A DNA stretch of 64,000 nucleotides, taken from contig NZ_CP157794.1 of assembly GCF_040111675.1 (NCBI RefSeq), positions 4,299,501 through 4,363,500 of the forward strand. The letters are read 5' to 3'. The first letter of the stretch is position 1. Each line of letters opens with the position of its first letter. The notes under the pieces are model-generated. The model did no database searches. It worked only from the letters and a program-made list of their open reading frames with translations, and was not told the origin of the DNA. Positions 15,758 to 24,119 of this stretch are shown one piece after another. The position numbers were made by a program, and so were the translations under genes. The stretch comes from Salinarimonas sp. GTDB lineage: Bacteria > Pseudomonadota > Alphaproteobacteria > Rhizobiales > Beijerinckiaceae.

Positions 15758-16870
15758 ATGGCAGACACCGCCGCCGCCGTCCCGAAATCCGCGTCGCGCG
15801 CCCGCGCCGGCGGGCTGCGGCTCGGGCCGGCGGCGGAGGTCGTCTGCATCGTCGCGCTGGCGCTCGTCGCGTCGGCGGCGATCTTCTCGGCCTTCCTGCT
15901 CGCCATCGGCCATTCGCCGGCGCAGTTCTTCGGCCTCGTCTGGCTCGGCGGCTTCGGGACGTCGTTCTCCTTCCAGAACACGCTCCAGCGCGCGGCGCCG
16001 CTGATCCTGACGGGGCTCGCCTTCGCCATCCCCGCCCGGCTCGGGCTCACCATGATCGGCGCGGAGGGCTCGCTCGTCATCGGCGGCTTCGCCGCGGCGG
16101 CGATCGCGATCCCGCTCGTCACCAACGCCGCCCCGCCGGTCCTGACGCTCTCGCTGATGGCCTGCGCGGCCATGATCGCCGGCGGGTTGTGGACCGCGCT
16201 CGCCGGCTGGCTGCGGCAGGCGCGCGGCGTCAACGAGACCATCTCGACCCTGCTCCTCACCTACATCGCGATCGCGATCATGTCCTTCTTCGTCGAGGGC
16301 GCACTGCGCGATCCGGGCTCGGCGAACCGGCCCTCGACCCTGCCCATCGGGCGCGAGACCATGATCGGCGACATCCCGGGAACCAGCGTGCACTGGGGCC
16401 TCGCGGTAGGCATCGTGCTGGCCGGCGCGCTCTGGGTGCTGATGGCGCGCACCACCTTCGGCTTCGCCGCGCGGCTCACCGGCGGCAACCCGCGCGCGGC
16501 CCTCGCCCAGGGGCTCCCCGTCGGCGGGCTGATCGTCGCCTGCTCCGCCATCGCCGGCGCCTGCGCCGGGCTCGCCGGCTTCTTCGAGGTCGCCGCCGTG
16601 CACGGTCAGGCGAACGCGGCTCTGGTGGCGGGCTACGGCTTCACCGGCATCCTCGTCGCCTTCCTGGCGCGCCAGAACCCGCTCGCGGTGGTGCCGGTGG
16701 CGATCCTGTTCGGCGCCCTCGCCGCCGCCGGCGGGCTGATCCAGCGGCGCATGGGCCTGCCCGACGCGAGCGTGCTCGTGCTCCAGGGCATCCTCTTCGT
16801 CGTGCTGCTGGCTTCCGAGACGCTCTACGGCCGCTTCCGGATCTTCCGGCCGGCGGGGGAGAAGGCCTGA
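15758..16870 (+). CDS. BMP-type ABC transporter permease 1 (NupP/YufP-like)
   Basis: 370 residues with about ten hydrophobic segments starting at EVVCIVALALVASAAIF. Features of the branched-chain/nucleoside permease family BPD_transp_2 are visible: GLAFAIPARLGLTMIGAEG, RGVNETISTLLLTYIAIAI, and GGNPRAALAQGLPV (the cytoplasmic loop that contacts the ATPase). It forms the membrane channel with the next permease. It starts 60 bp after the binding-protein gene and its stop overlaps the next start. Confidence 0.9.
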   Translation: MADTAAAVPKSASRARAGGLRLGPAAEVVCIVALALVASAAIFSAFLLAIGHSPAQFFGLVWLGGFGTSFSFQNTLQRAAPLILTGLAFAIPARLGLTMIGAEGSLVIGGFAAAAIAIPLVTNAAPPVLTLSLMACAAMIAGGLWTALAGWLRQARGVNETISTLLLTYIAIAIMSFFVEGALRDPGSANRPSTLPIGRETMIGDIPGTSVHWGLAVGIVLAGALWVLMARTTFGFAARLTGGNPRAALAQGLPVGGLIVACSAIAGACAGLAGFFEVAAVHGQANAALVAGYGFTGILVAFLARQNPLAVVPVAILFGALAAAGGLIQRRMGLPDASVLVLQGILFVVLLASETLYGRFRIFRPAGEKA

Positions 16871-17799
16871 TGGACGCCCTCGTCGACACCGCGGGCTTCA
16901 CCCTCCTCGTCGCGCTGATCGGCGGCGCGATCCGGGTCTCCACGCCCTTCATGTTCGTGGCGCTGGGCGAGTGCCTCACCGAGAAGTCCGGGCGCATCAA
17001 TCTCGGGCTCGAGGGCAACCTCGTGCTCGGCGCCATGGTGGCCTACGCGATCTCCTTCCACACCGGCTCGCCCTGGACCGGCGTCCTCGCCGCGGGCGTC
17101 TCGGGCCTCTTCCTCGGCGCGATCCACGGCTTCGTCTGCAAGCTGCCGCGGGTGAACGACATCGCGGTCGGCATCGCCATGATGGCCTTCGGCACCGGGC
17201 TCGCCTTCTATCTCGGCAAGCCCTACATCCAGCCCTCCGCCCCGCGGCTCGACGCCATCCCGCTCGCCGACTGGACGGGAATCCCCAGCCTCGCCCAGGC
17301 GCTCGCCATCAACCCGCTCTTCTTCGTCGGCATCGCGCTGGCGCTCGCCATGAGCTGGTTCTTCCGCAACACCCGGCTCGGCCTCGTCGTGCGCACCACC
17401 GGCGACAGCGCCCCCGCGGCCAAGGCGATGGGCGTCTCGGTCGACCTCGTGCGCTTCCTCGCCACCGCCGCGGGCGGCTTTCTCGCAGGCGTCGGCGGCT
17501 CGTTCCTGTCGCTCTCCTATCCGGGCTCGTGGAACGAGGGCCTGTCCTCCGGCCAGGGCCTGATGGCGGTGGCGCTCGTCATCTTCGCGCGCTGGGACCC
17601 GATCCGTTGCGTCTTCGCCGCGCTGCTGTTCGGCGCCGCCGGCGCCATCGGCCCGGCCATGCAGGCGATCGGGATCACCCAGGGCTTCTACTTCTTCAAC
17701 GCCGCGCCCTACATCCTGACGCTGCTGATCATGGCCTCCTCCGCCCGCTCCCGCTTCTCCGGCCGCGACGCGCCGGGCGAGCTCTCGATCGTGAAGTGA
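16870..17799 (+). CDS. BMP-type ABC transporter permease 2 (NupQ/YufQ-like)
   Basis: 309 residues with about eight membrane segments. GECLTEKSGRINLGLEGNLVLGA is the hallmark of the second permease in BMP-type nucleoside transporters. RTTGDSAPAAKAMGVSVD is the ATPase-coupling loop. The start overlaps the stop of permease 1 by one base (TGATG), so the two are translationally coupled. A 252-bp gap with a palindromic repeat element follows, before the hydrolase and ATPase genes of the same direction. Confidence 0.9.
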   Translation: MDALVDTAGFTLLVALIGGAIRVSTPFMFVALGECLTEKSGRINLGLEGNLVLGAMVAYAISFHTGSPWTGVLAAGVSGLFLGAIHGFVCKLPRVNDIAVGIAMMAFGTGLAFYLGKPYIQPSAPRLDAIPLADWTGIPSLAQALAINPLFFVGIALALAMSWFFRNTRLGLVVRTTGDSAPAAKAMGVSVDLVRFLATAAGGFLAGVGGSFLSLSYPGSWNEGLSSGQGLMAVALVIFARWDPIRCVFAALLFGAAGAIGPAMQAIGITQGFYFFNAAPYILTLLIMASSARSRFSGRDAPGELSIVK

Positions 17800-17825
17800 G
17801 GAGAATCGGATGAGACGCGCGAGCA

Positions 17826-18017
17826 CTGTCATCCCCGGCCGGAGCGCCGAAGGCGCGCAGGGGAAGGGGATCCAGCACGACGTGTCGCGCCGCAGGCGCT
17901 CCTTGCGGCGGCGACCAGCCGCCTCGTCGGCGGCATGCGGCGCGCCTTCGGCGCACAGTCTCTCGCTGGGTCCCCTTCCCCTCCGGTCGCTTCGCGACCT
18001 CCGGCCGGGGATGACAG
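17826..18017. repeat. 192-bp palindromic intergenic element
   Basis: Perfect 17-bp terminal inverted repeats (CTGTCATCCCCGGCCGG and its complement) bound the element. Inside them further complementary stretches (GGGGAAGGGGATC facing GGTCCCCTTCCCC) extend the symmetry. It carries no gene and sits between permease 2 and the first isochorismatase-like gene. It looks like a dispersed, non-coding palindromic repeat of the type common between genes in GC-rich alphaproteobacteria, and would fold into a long RNA hairpin when transcribed. Confidence 0.7.
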
Positions 18018-18051
18018 GGTTGCGCTCGGCCCTCTCGCGCGGAGGCCCGCG

Positions 18052-18729
18052 ATGCCCCTGATCGACGCCGATCCCTATCCCTGGCCCTTCGACGGCGCGC
18101 TCGCGCCGGAGAACACGGCGCTCGTCGTCATCGACATGCAGACCGATTTCTGCGGCCCCGGCGGCTACGTCGACGCCATGGGCTACGACCTCTCGCTCAC
18201 CCGCGCGCCGATCGCGCCGATCTCCCGCGTCCTCGCCGCGATGCGGGAGCGCGGCTATGCCATCGTGCATACCCGCGAGGGCCACAGGCCGGATCTCGCC
18301 GACCTGCCCGCCAACAAGCGCTGGCGCTCGCGGCGCATCGGCGCGGGCATCGGCGATCCGGGGCCGTGCGGGCGCATCCTGGTGCGCGGCGAGCCGGGCT
18401 GGGAGATCGTCCCCGAGCTCGCGCCGCTGCCCGGCGAGACCGTGATCGACAAGCCCGGGAAGGGCTCGTTCCACGCCACCGACCTCGAGCTCGTGCTGCG
18501 CACCCGCGGCGTGCGCAACCTCGTCCTCACCGGCATCACCACGGACGTGTGCGTCCACACCACCATGCGCGAGGCGAACGATCGCGGCTTCGAATGCCTG
18601 ATCCTCGCCGATTGCTGCGGGGCGACGGATCGCGGCAACCACGAGGCCGCGCTGAAGATGGTGACCATGCAGGGCGGCGTCTTCGGCGCCGTCGCCACCG
18701 CCGACGCGCTGATCGGAGGCCTCGCATGA
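18052..18729 (+). CDS. Isochorismatase-fold cysteine hydrolase 1 (biuret/triuret/ureidoacrylate hydrolase-like)
   Basis: 225 residues. The Asp-Lys-Cys triad is complete: Asp in [10 protein letters not shown], Lys in IDKPGKGSF, nucleophilic Cys in [11 protein letters not shown], with the cis-peptide before it. This is the arrangement of amide-hydrolysing members such as biuret hydrolase, triuret hydrolase and RutB, not isochorismate lyases of siderophore pathways. GGAGG precedes the ATG by seven bases. It overlaps the transporter ATPase gene by 4 bp. Context (allophanate hydrolase, AtzE/AtzH-like proteins) favours a ureide substrate such as triuret or biuret; which of the two paralogues handles which cannot be told from sequence. 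Confidence 0.85.
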   Translation: MPLIDADPYPWPFDGALAPENTALVVIDMQTDFCGPGGYVDAMGYDLSLTRAPIAPISRVLAAMRERGYAIVHTREGHRPDLADLPANKRWRSRRIGAGIGDPGPCGRILVRGEPGWEIVPELAPLPGETVIDKPGKGSFHATDLELVLRTRGVRNLVLTGITTDVCVHTTMREANDRGFECLILADCCGATDRGNHEAALKMVTMQGGVFGAVATADALIGGLA

Positions 18730-20270
18730 CCGCGCTCGCCAAGTCGCCGGTCGCCGCGCGCGCCCCCTCCCTCGAGGCTTTGGGCATGACCAAGGTCTTC
18801 GGCTCCCTCGTCGCGCTCGACGACGTCTCGCTGTCCGTGCGGGCGGGCTCGGTGCATGCGCTGCTGGGCGAGAACGGCGCGGGCAAGTCGACGCTGGTGA
18901 AGTGCATCATGGGCTTCTACCGGCAGGACCGCGGCGCGGTCCTGCTCGACGGCGCCGAGACCGCGATCCGCTCGCCGCGGGATGCGCAGGGCGCCGGCAT
19001 CGGCATGGTCTACCAGCATTTCACCCTGGTGCCGTCCCTCACCGCGGCGGAGAACCTCGTCGTCGCCCGCGCCGACGCGCCCTCCGTCATCGACTGGGCG
19101 GCGGAGAAGGCGAAGCTTTCCGCCTTCATGGCGCGCATGCCCTTCCAGGTGCCGCTCGACGTGCCCGTGGCCGACCTCTCGGCGGGCGAGAAGCAGAAGC
19201 TCGAGATCCTCAAGCTGCTCGCCCTCGACCAGCGCTTCCTCATCCTCGACGAGCCGACCTCGGTGCTCACGCCCGACGAGGCGGACGAGGTGCTGGGCCT
19301 CCTCGGCGCCATGGCCCGGCGCGGCGAGATCACGGTCCTGATGATCACCCACAAGTTCCGCGAGGTGACCGCCTATGCGGACGACGTCACGATCCTGCGC
19401 CGCGGCAGGCGCGCCGGCGGCGGCGCCACCGCCGCGCTCTCGGTCGAGGACATGTCGCGGCTGATGATCGGCGACACGCCGATCCGCGAGCGCGCCGCCC
19501 GCGCGCCGGTGGGCGGCGAGACCGTGCTCGAGCTCGCAGGGCTCTTCGCCGACAACCCGGACGGGACGCGCGCCGTCGCCGAGATCAGCCTCAAGGTGAA
19601 AGCCGGCGAGATCGTCGGCATCGCCGGGGTCTCGGGCAACGGCCAGTCGGCGCTGGTCGAGGCGCTGGCCGGCCAGCGGCCGCTCTCCGACGGGCGCGTC
19701 TTCATCAGCGGCGCGCCCTTCGAGCCGACGCGCGACGCCTACCACCGCTTCAAGGTCTTCGGCCTGCCCGAGGAGCCCTTGAAGAACGCCGCCGTGCCGC
19801 GCATGAGCGTCGCCGAGAACATCGCCTTCCGCTCGTTCGACAGGCCGCCGCTGGCGAGCCTCGGCTGGTGGCTCTCGCCCGGCCCGATGCGGGAGAAGGC
19901 GCGCGACCTGATCGAGCGCTACCGCGTGAAGACGCCCTCGCCCGACACGCCCATCGCCAACCTGTCGGGCGGCAACGTCCAGCGCGCCATCCTCGCCCGC
20001 GAGCTCTCGGGGGACGTCGACGTGCTCATCGTGGCGAACCCGTGCTTCGGGCTCGACTTCGCCTCCGTCTCCGAGATCCGCTCGCAGATCCTCGAGGCGC
20101 GCAATCGCGGCGCGGCGGTGCTGCTCGTCTCGGAGGATCTCGACGAGATCCTCGAGCTCGCCGACCGGGTGGCGGTGATGTCCGAGGGGAAGATCGTCCA
20201 CGTCGCGCCCATCGTCGAGACGGACCGCACCACGATCGGCAAGCATATGGCGGGGCACGGAGCGCATTGA
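18726..20270 (+). CDS. BMP-type ABC transporter ATP-binding protein (two fused domains)
   Basis: 514 residues with two ABC domains. Domain 1 has Walker [10 protein letters not shown], a signature degenerated to [13 protein letters not shown], and Walker [14 protein letters not shown]. Domain 2 has a degenerate Walker A ([10 protein letters not shown], lacking the Lys) and signature [14 protein letters not shown], as is usual in this nucleoside/monosaccharide group where one site is weak. It energises permeases 15758-17799. The gene is separated from them by the palindromic element and the hydrolase gene but lies in the same orientation, so it is taken as the same operon. It overlaps the hydrolases on both sides. 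Confidence 0.92.
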   Translation: MTALAKSPVAARAPSLEALGMTKVFGSLVALDDVSLSVRAGSVHALLGENGAGKSTLVKCIMGFYRQDRGAVLLDGAETAIRSPRDAQGAGIGMVYQHFTLVPSLTAAENLVVARADAPSVIDWAAEKAKLSAFMARMPFQVPLDVPVADLSAGEKQKLEILKLLALDQRFLILDEPTSVLTPDEADEVLGLLGAMARRGEITVLMITHKFREVTAYADDVTILRRGRRAGGGATAALSVEDMSRLMIGDTPIRERAARAPVGGETVLELAGLFADNPDGTRAVAEISLKVKAGEIVGIAGVSGNGQSALVEALAGQRPLSDGRVFISGAPFEPTRDAYHRFKVFGLPEEPLKNAAVPRMSVAENIAFRSFDRPPLASLGWWLSPGPMREKARDLIERYRVKTPSPDTPIANLSGGNVQRAILARELSGDVDVLIVANPCFGLDFASVSEIRSQILEARNRGAAVLLVSEDLDEILELADRVAVMSEGKIVHVAPIVETDRTTIGKHMAGHGAH

Positions 20271-20932
20271 TGGTCGAGATCCCCGCCGAGCCCTACCCCT
20301 ATCCGCTGGCGCCGGGCGCGACCGCCCTCGTCGTCATCGACATGCAGCGGGACTTCGTCGAGCCCGGCGGCTTCGGCGCGGCGCTGGGCAACGACGTCTC
20401 GCGGCTTCTCGCCATCGTGCCCGTCGTCGCCCGGCTGATCGCGCTCTTCCGCGAGCACCGCTGGCCGATCGTCCACACCCGCGAGGCGCACCGGCCCGAC
20501 CTCTCCGACTGCCCGCCCGCGAAGCGCGCCCGCGGGAACGCGCCCACGCGGATCGGCGACGAGGGCCCGATGGGCCGCCTCCTCGTCCGCGGCGAGCCGG
20601 GCAACCAGATCCTCCCCGACCTCGCCCCGGAGCCCGGCGAGATCGTGATCGACAAGCCCGGCAAGGGCATGTTCTGGGCGACCGGCCTGCACGAGACGCT
20701 GCAGGCGCGGGGGATCACCCATCTCGTCTTCGCCGGCGTGACCACCGAGGTCTGCGTCCAGACCTCGATGCGGGAGGCCAACGATCGCGGCTACGAGTGC
20801 CTCGTGATCGAGGACGCGACCGAGAGCTATTTTCCGCAGTTCAAGGCGGCGACGCTCGCCATGATCCGCGCCCAGGGCGGCATCGTCGGCTGGACGACGC
20901 CGCTCGCCGCGCTGGAGGGCGCCCTGCGATGA
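20270..20932 (+). CDS. Isochorismatase-fold cysteine hydrolase 2 (biuret/triuret hydrolase-like)
   Basis: 220 residues, a paralogue of the 18052-18729 protein. The triad is kept: Asp in [15 protein letters not shown], Lys in [12 protein letters not shown], Cys in [11 protein letters not shown]. Differences around the active site ([10 protein letters not shown] instead of [17 protein letters not shown] instead of TTDVCVH) suggest a different but related amide. It overlaps the ATPase gene before it and the AtzG-like gene after it. Biuret to allophanate, or triuret to carboxybiuret, would connect directly to the AtzE/AtzH/AtzF-like proteins next door. Confidence 0.85.
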   Translation: MVEIPAEPYPYPLAPGATALVVIDMQRDFVEPGGFGAALGNDVSRLLAIVPVVARLIALFREHRWPIVHTREAHRPDLSDCPPAKRARGNAPTRIGDEGPMGRLLVRGEPGNQILPDLAPEPGEIVIDKPGKGMFWATGLHETLQARGITHLVFAGVTTEVCVQTSMREANDRGYECLVIEDATESYFPQFKAATLAMIRAQGGIVGWTTPLAALEGALR

Positions 20933-21138
20933 CCCCGCCCGCCGACCCGAACGCGATCATCGACGCGATGGCGCCCCTCCTCGGCCTCGAGGTCGCGGAG
21001 GAGGACCGGGCGAGCGTCGCCTTTCATCTCGCCACCGCCGCGCGACTCGACGCCCTCGTCGAGGCCGTGGCGATCCCGGACGCGGAGGAGCCGGCCCCGG
21101 TCTTCACGCCCGCCCCCGTCGGGGAGGACGCTGCGTGA
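20929..21138 (+). CDS. AtzG-like (GatC-like, DUF4089) amidase small subunit
   Basis: 69 residues. The sequence [18 protein letters not shown], then [17 protein letters not shown] and the PAPVFTPAP tail match AtzG/HpxX proteins, which bind and stabilise the adjacent AtzE-type amidase. It overlaps the hydrolase before it (ATGA) and the amidase after it (GTGA). It has no catalytic residues of its own. Confidence 0.8.
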   Translation: MTPPADPNAIIDAMAPLLGLEVAEEDRASVAFHLATAARLDALVEAVAIPDAEEPAPVFTPAPVGEDAA

Positions 21139-22535
21139 TCGGGCCCGGCTCCTCGGCGACCACGATCGCGGCGGCGGTCCGGGCGGGCGAGGTCCGCGCC
21201 GCGGACGTGGTCGAGGCGGCCCTCGCGCGCATCGCGGCGGCATCCGACCTCGGCGCCTTCACCGACGTCACCGCCGCGCGGGCGCGGGCGAAGGCGGCGG
21301 CGATCGACGCGGCCGTCGCGCGCGGGGCGGATCCCGGCCCGCTCGCCGGCGCGCCCTTCGCGGTGAAGAACCTCTTCGACGTCGCGGGCCTTCCCACCCG
21401 CGCCGGCTCGGCGATCAACCGCGACCTGCCCCCGGCCGCGCGCGACGCGGTCCTCGTCGCGCGGCTCGAGGCCGCCGGCGCCGTCCTCGTCGGCGCGCTG
21501 AACATGGGCGAGTACGCCTACGACTTCACCGGCGAGAACGTCCACGACGGCCCCTCGCGCAATCCGCATCACCCCGCCCGCATGTCGGGCGGCTCGTCGG
21601 GCGGCTCGGGAAGCGCGGTCGCGGCGGGGCTCGTGCCGCTGGCGCTCGGCTCGGACACCAACGGCTCGATCCGCGTCCCCTCGGCGCTGTGCGGCCTCTT
21701 CGGCCTGAAGCCCACCTACGGCCGCCTGCCGCGCACCGGGACCTTCCCCTTCGTCGCGAGCCTCGATCATCTCGGGCCCATGGCGCGCTCCGTCGCCGAT
21801 CTCGCCGCCGCCTACGACGCCATGCAGGGCGCGGATTCGGGCGACGCCGCCTGCGCCGGCCGCCCCGTCGAGCCAGCGACGCCCGCCCTCGCCCGCGGCG
21901 CGGCCGGCCTGCGCGTCGGCGTGCTCGGCGGCTGGTTCGCCCGCGGCGGCGCGCCGGAGGCCTTCGCCGCCGTGGCGCGGGCCGCGCAGGCGCTCGGCGC
22001 GACCGAGACGGTGGAGATCGCGGACGTCGAGGCCGCGCGGGCGGCGGCCTACGTGATCACCATGCAGGAGGGCGCGGCGCTCCATCTCGAACGGCTGCGC
22101 GCCCGCGGCCCGGATTTCGACCCTGCGGTGCGCACCCGCCTCCTCGCCGGGGCGATGCTGCCGGGCGCCTGGGCGGTGCGCGCGCACAAGCTCCGGCGCG
22201 TCATGGCCGCGCGCTTCGCCGACGCCTTCTCCCGCTTCGACGCGCTGCTCGCCCCGGCGACGCCGTGCCGCGCGCCACGGATCGGCCAGGAGACGATGGT
22301 TCTCGACGGCGTCGCGATGCCGGTGCGGCCCAATCTCGGCCTCTACACCCAGCCGATCTCCTTCGTCGGCCTCCCCGTCGTCGCCGCGCCCCGGTTCGAG
22401 GCCGGCGAGCGCCTCCCGCTCGGCGTGCAGATCGTCGCCCCGCCCTGGCGGGAGGACGTGTGCCTGCGTCTCGCCGCGGCGTTGGAGGAAGCCGGCGTCG
22501 CGCATTCGCCTGTCGCGCAGGAGTTCGCCGCATGA
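21135..22535 (+). CDS. AtzE-like amidase (1-carboxybiuret hydrolase family)
   Basis: 466 residues from a GTG start. Amidase-signature residues are Lys78 in PFAVKNLFDVAG, the cis-Ser loop SGGSSGGSGSAVAAG and the nucleophile in SDTNGSIRVPSALCG. AFTDVTAARARAKA and PYGR-type substrate-loop segments resemble AtzE and HpxY. In cyanuric acid catabolism AtzE converts 1-carboxybiuret to 1,3-dicarboxyurea together with AtzG; HpxX-HpxY-HpxZ is the similar set in purine-degrading enterics. It is coupled to the AtzG-like gene and to the MTHFS-like gene by 4-bp overlaps. The exact substrate here is inferred. Confidence 0.85.
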   Translation: MIGPGSSATTIAAAVRAGEVRAADVVEAALARIAAASDLGAFTDVTAARARAKAAAIDAAVARGADPGPLAGAPFAVKNLFDVAGLPTRAGSAINRDLPPAARDAVLVARLEAAGAVLVGALNMGEYAYDFTGENVHDGPSRNPHHPARMSGGSSGGSGSAVAAGLVPLALGSDTNGSIRVPSALCGLFGLKPTYGRLPRTGTFPFVASLDHLGPMARSVADLAAAYDAMQGADSGDAACAGRPVEPATPALARGAAGLRVGVLGGWFARGGAPEAFAAVARAAQALGATETVEIADVEAARAAAYVITMQEGAALHLERLRARGPDFDPAVRTRLLAGAMLPGAWAVRAHKLRRVMAARFADAFSRFDALLAPATPCRAPRIGQETMVLDGVAMPVRPNLGLYTQPISFVGLPVVAAPRFEAGERLPLGVQIVAPPWREDVCLRLAAALEEAGVAHSPVAQEFAA

Positions 22536-23305
22536 GCACCGTCTCCGAGGGCCGCTGGGCCGGCCGCAACCCGGACAAGGACGCGGTCCGCGCCGCCGCC
22601 TGGGCCCGCCTCGCCGAGAGCGGGATGGGGGTGGGCCCGCTCGTCTCCCACATCCCCAATTTCGTCGGCGCCGACGTCGCCGCCTGGCGTCTCGCCCAGA
22701 CGCCGGAATGGCGGGTGGCGCGCACGGTGAAGTGCAATCCCGATCCGCCGCAGATCCCCGTGCGGCTGCGCGCGCTCCTCGACGGCAAGATCCTCTACGC
22801 GCCGGTGCCCTACCTGACGAAGGACTTCCCCTACCTGCGCATCGACCCGGCGCGCCTTCTCGAGAAGGGCGTCTCCTTCGAGCTCGCCGCCACCTCCGAG
22901 GGCTACCTCATGCACGGCGAGCGCATCGGCTTCGAGGAGGTCGAGCCCCTCGACTTCTGCGTCGTCGGCTCGGTGGCGGTGGGCCGCGGCGGCGGGCGCA
23001 CCGGCAAGGGCGCGGGCTTCGCCGACCTCGAGACCGGCATCTTCCGCGCGCTCGGCACGATCGGCCCCGCGACGCCGCTCGCGACGACGGTGCATTCCGT
23101 CCAGCTCGTCCCGGACGAGGACGTGGTGCTGGAGCCTCACGACAGCCCTCTCGACTACATCGCCACCGAGGCCGAGCTGATCGCGACGGGAAACACGGAT
23201 CCGCGCCCGGCGGGCGTCGCCTGGGAGCGGGTGCGGCCCGACCAGTTCGAAGACATCCCCTTCCTCGCCGCCCTGCGCGAGCGCATGACCGGAGGCGCGG
23301 CATGA
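22532..23305 (+). CDS. 5-formyltetrahydrofolate cyclo-ligase-like (MTHFS/MTHFSD-type) protein
   Basis: 257 residues. Family pattern: VARTVKCNPDPPQIPVR, LLDGKILYAPVPYL, then DFCVVGSVAVGRGGGRTGKGAGFADLE, which is the ATP/folate-binding GxRxGKGxGxxDLE block. True cyclo-ligases convert 5-formyl-THF to methenyl-THF with ATP. This longer branch is of uncertain activity. It is locked in the operon by 4-bp overlaps between the amidase and the AtzH-like gene. Formaldehyde or formyl release from an N-methyl or formamide substrate would explain a folate protein here, but this is speculative. Confidence 0.75.
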   Translation: MSTVSEGRWAGRNPDKDAVRAAAWARLAESGMGVGPLVSHIPNFVGADVAAWRLAQTPEWRVARTVKCNPDPPQIPVRLRALLDGKILYAPVPYLTKDFPYLRIDPARLLEKGVSFELAATSEGYLMHGERIGFEEVEPLDFCVVGSVAVGRGGGRTGKGAGFADLETGIFRALGTIGPATPLATTVHSVQLVPDEDVVLEPHDSPLDYIATEAELIATGNTDPRPAGVAWERVRPDQFEDIPFLAALRERMTGGAA

Positions 23306-23745
23306 ACGCGGCCGAGACCGACATCCCCCGGATCGACATCCCCCAGATCGACATCCCCGAGGTGAAGGAAGAGGTCGAGGCCGTGTTCGCGGCCTACGAG
23401 GCGGCGCTCGTCGGAAACGACGTCGAGACCCTCGACCGGCTGTTCTGGGACGACGCGCGCACCATCCGCTACGGCGGCGGCGAGAACCTCCACGGCATCG
23501 AGGAGATCCGCGCCTTCCGCCGCGCCCGCTCCCCCGCCGGCCTCGCGCGCAGCCTCGCGATGACGCGGATCACCACCTTCGGCCGCGACATGGCGGTGGC
23601 CGCGACGCTCTTCCACCGCGACAGCGCGCCGGGCAAGGTCGGCCGCCAGATGCAGACTTGGCTGCGCACCCCCGACGGCTGGAAGGTGGTGGCCGCCCAT
23701 GTCAGCGTGATCGACGACCCCGATCACCCGCACGCCGCGCGGTAG
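23302..23745 (+). CDS. AtzH-like (HpxZ, DUF3225/SnoaL-like) protein
   Basis: 147 residues. It has a small NTF2-like alpha+beta fold: EEVEAVFAAYEAALVGNDVETLDRLFWDD, GIEEIRAFRRARSPAGLAR, FGRDMAVAATLF and GRQMQTWLRTPDGWKVVAAHVSVID. This matches AtzH, which turns 1,3-dicarboxyurea into allophanate, and HpxZ. An N-terminal repeat (IDIPQIDIP type) is extra. The gene ends the plus-strand ureide operon, and its last 22 bp overlap the converging allophanate hydrolase fragment gene. Confidence 0.85.
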   Translation: MNAAETDIPRIDIPQIDIPEVKEEVEAVFAAYEAALVGNDVETLDRLFWDDARTIRYGGGENLHGIEEIRAFRRARSPAGLARSLAMTRITTFGRDMAVAATLFHRDSAPGKVGRQMQTWLRTPDGWKVVAAHVSVIDDPDHPHAAR

Positions 23746-24119
23746 GCGCGCCAGCCGCCGTATGCCGTGATGTCGCGCGCGCCCTCGAGGCCGGCGGGCT
23801 CGCACAGGAAGCCCTTCGGCGTCGTGCCGTCGGCCAGCACGAGGGTGCCGATGCAGAGCGGCGACGGCACGCCGGCGACGAAGCCGCCGAACCCGGCCGG
23901 ATCGAGCGCCCAGACCTCCGTGTCGATCGCCGCGCCGCCCTGCCCGACGCGCAGGAGCCCCGGCCGCTCCGGCGGGCCGCCGGCCAGCGCGTGCAGGCGA
24001 TAGAGCGGGGCGGTCGCCACGGCGCGCAGGAGGACGCCGCCGCGCTCCGTCAGCTCGCGGTTGAGCGGCATGCCCGACAGATGCGCGCCGACGACGGCGA
24101 TCTCGATGGCGTCCCTCAT
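23724..24119 (-). CDS. Allophanate hydrolase C-terminal domain as a separate protein
   Basis: 131 residues. VVGAHLSGMPLNRELTERG, APLYRLHAL, TEVWALDP, SPLCIGTLVLADG and GFLCEP with TAYGGWRAY correspond to the C-terminal domain of allophanate hydrolase (AtzF/DUR1,2), which removes CO2 from the N-carboxycarbamate intermediate. In characterised enzymes it is fused to the amidase domain. Here the ATG overlaps the amidase stop (ATGA) in another frame, so the two domains are made as separate chains from coupled genes. The proteins look intact at both junctions, arguing against a simple mutation. Confidence 0.85.
   Translation of the reverse strand: MRDAIEIAVVGAHLSGMPLNRELTERGGVLLRAVATAPLYRLHALAGGPPERPGLLRVGQGGAAIDTEVWALDPAGFGGFVAGVPSPLCIGTLVLADGTTPKGFLCEPAGLEGARDITAYGGWRAYRAACG

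Noticed and set aside
17826-18017. CRISPR array or insertion sequence at the palindromic element
   Set aside because: Only one inverted pair, no regularly spaced direct repeats, no transposase gene.
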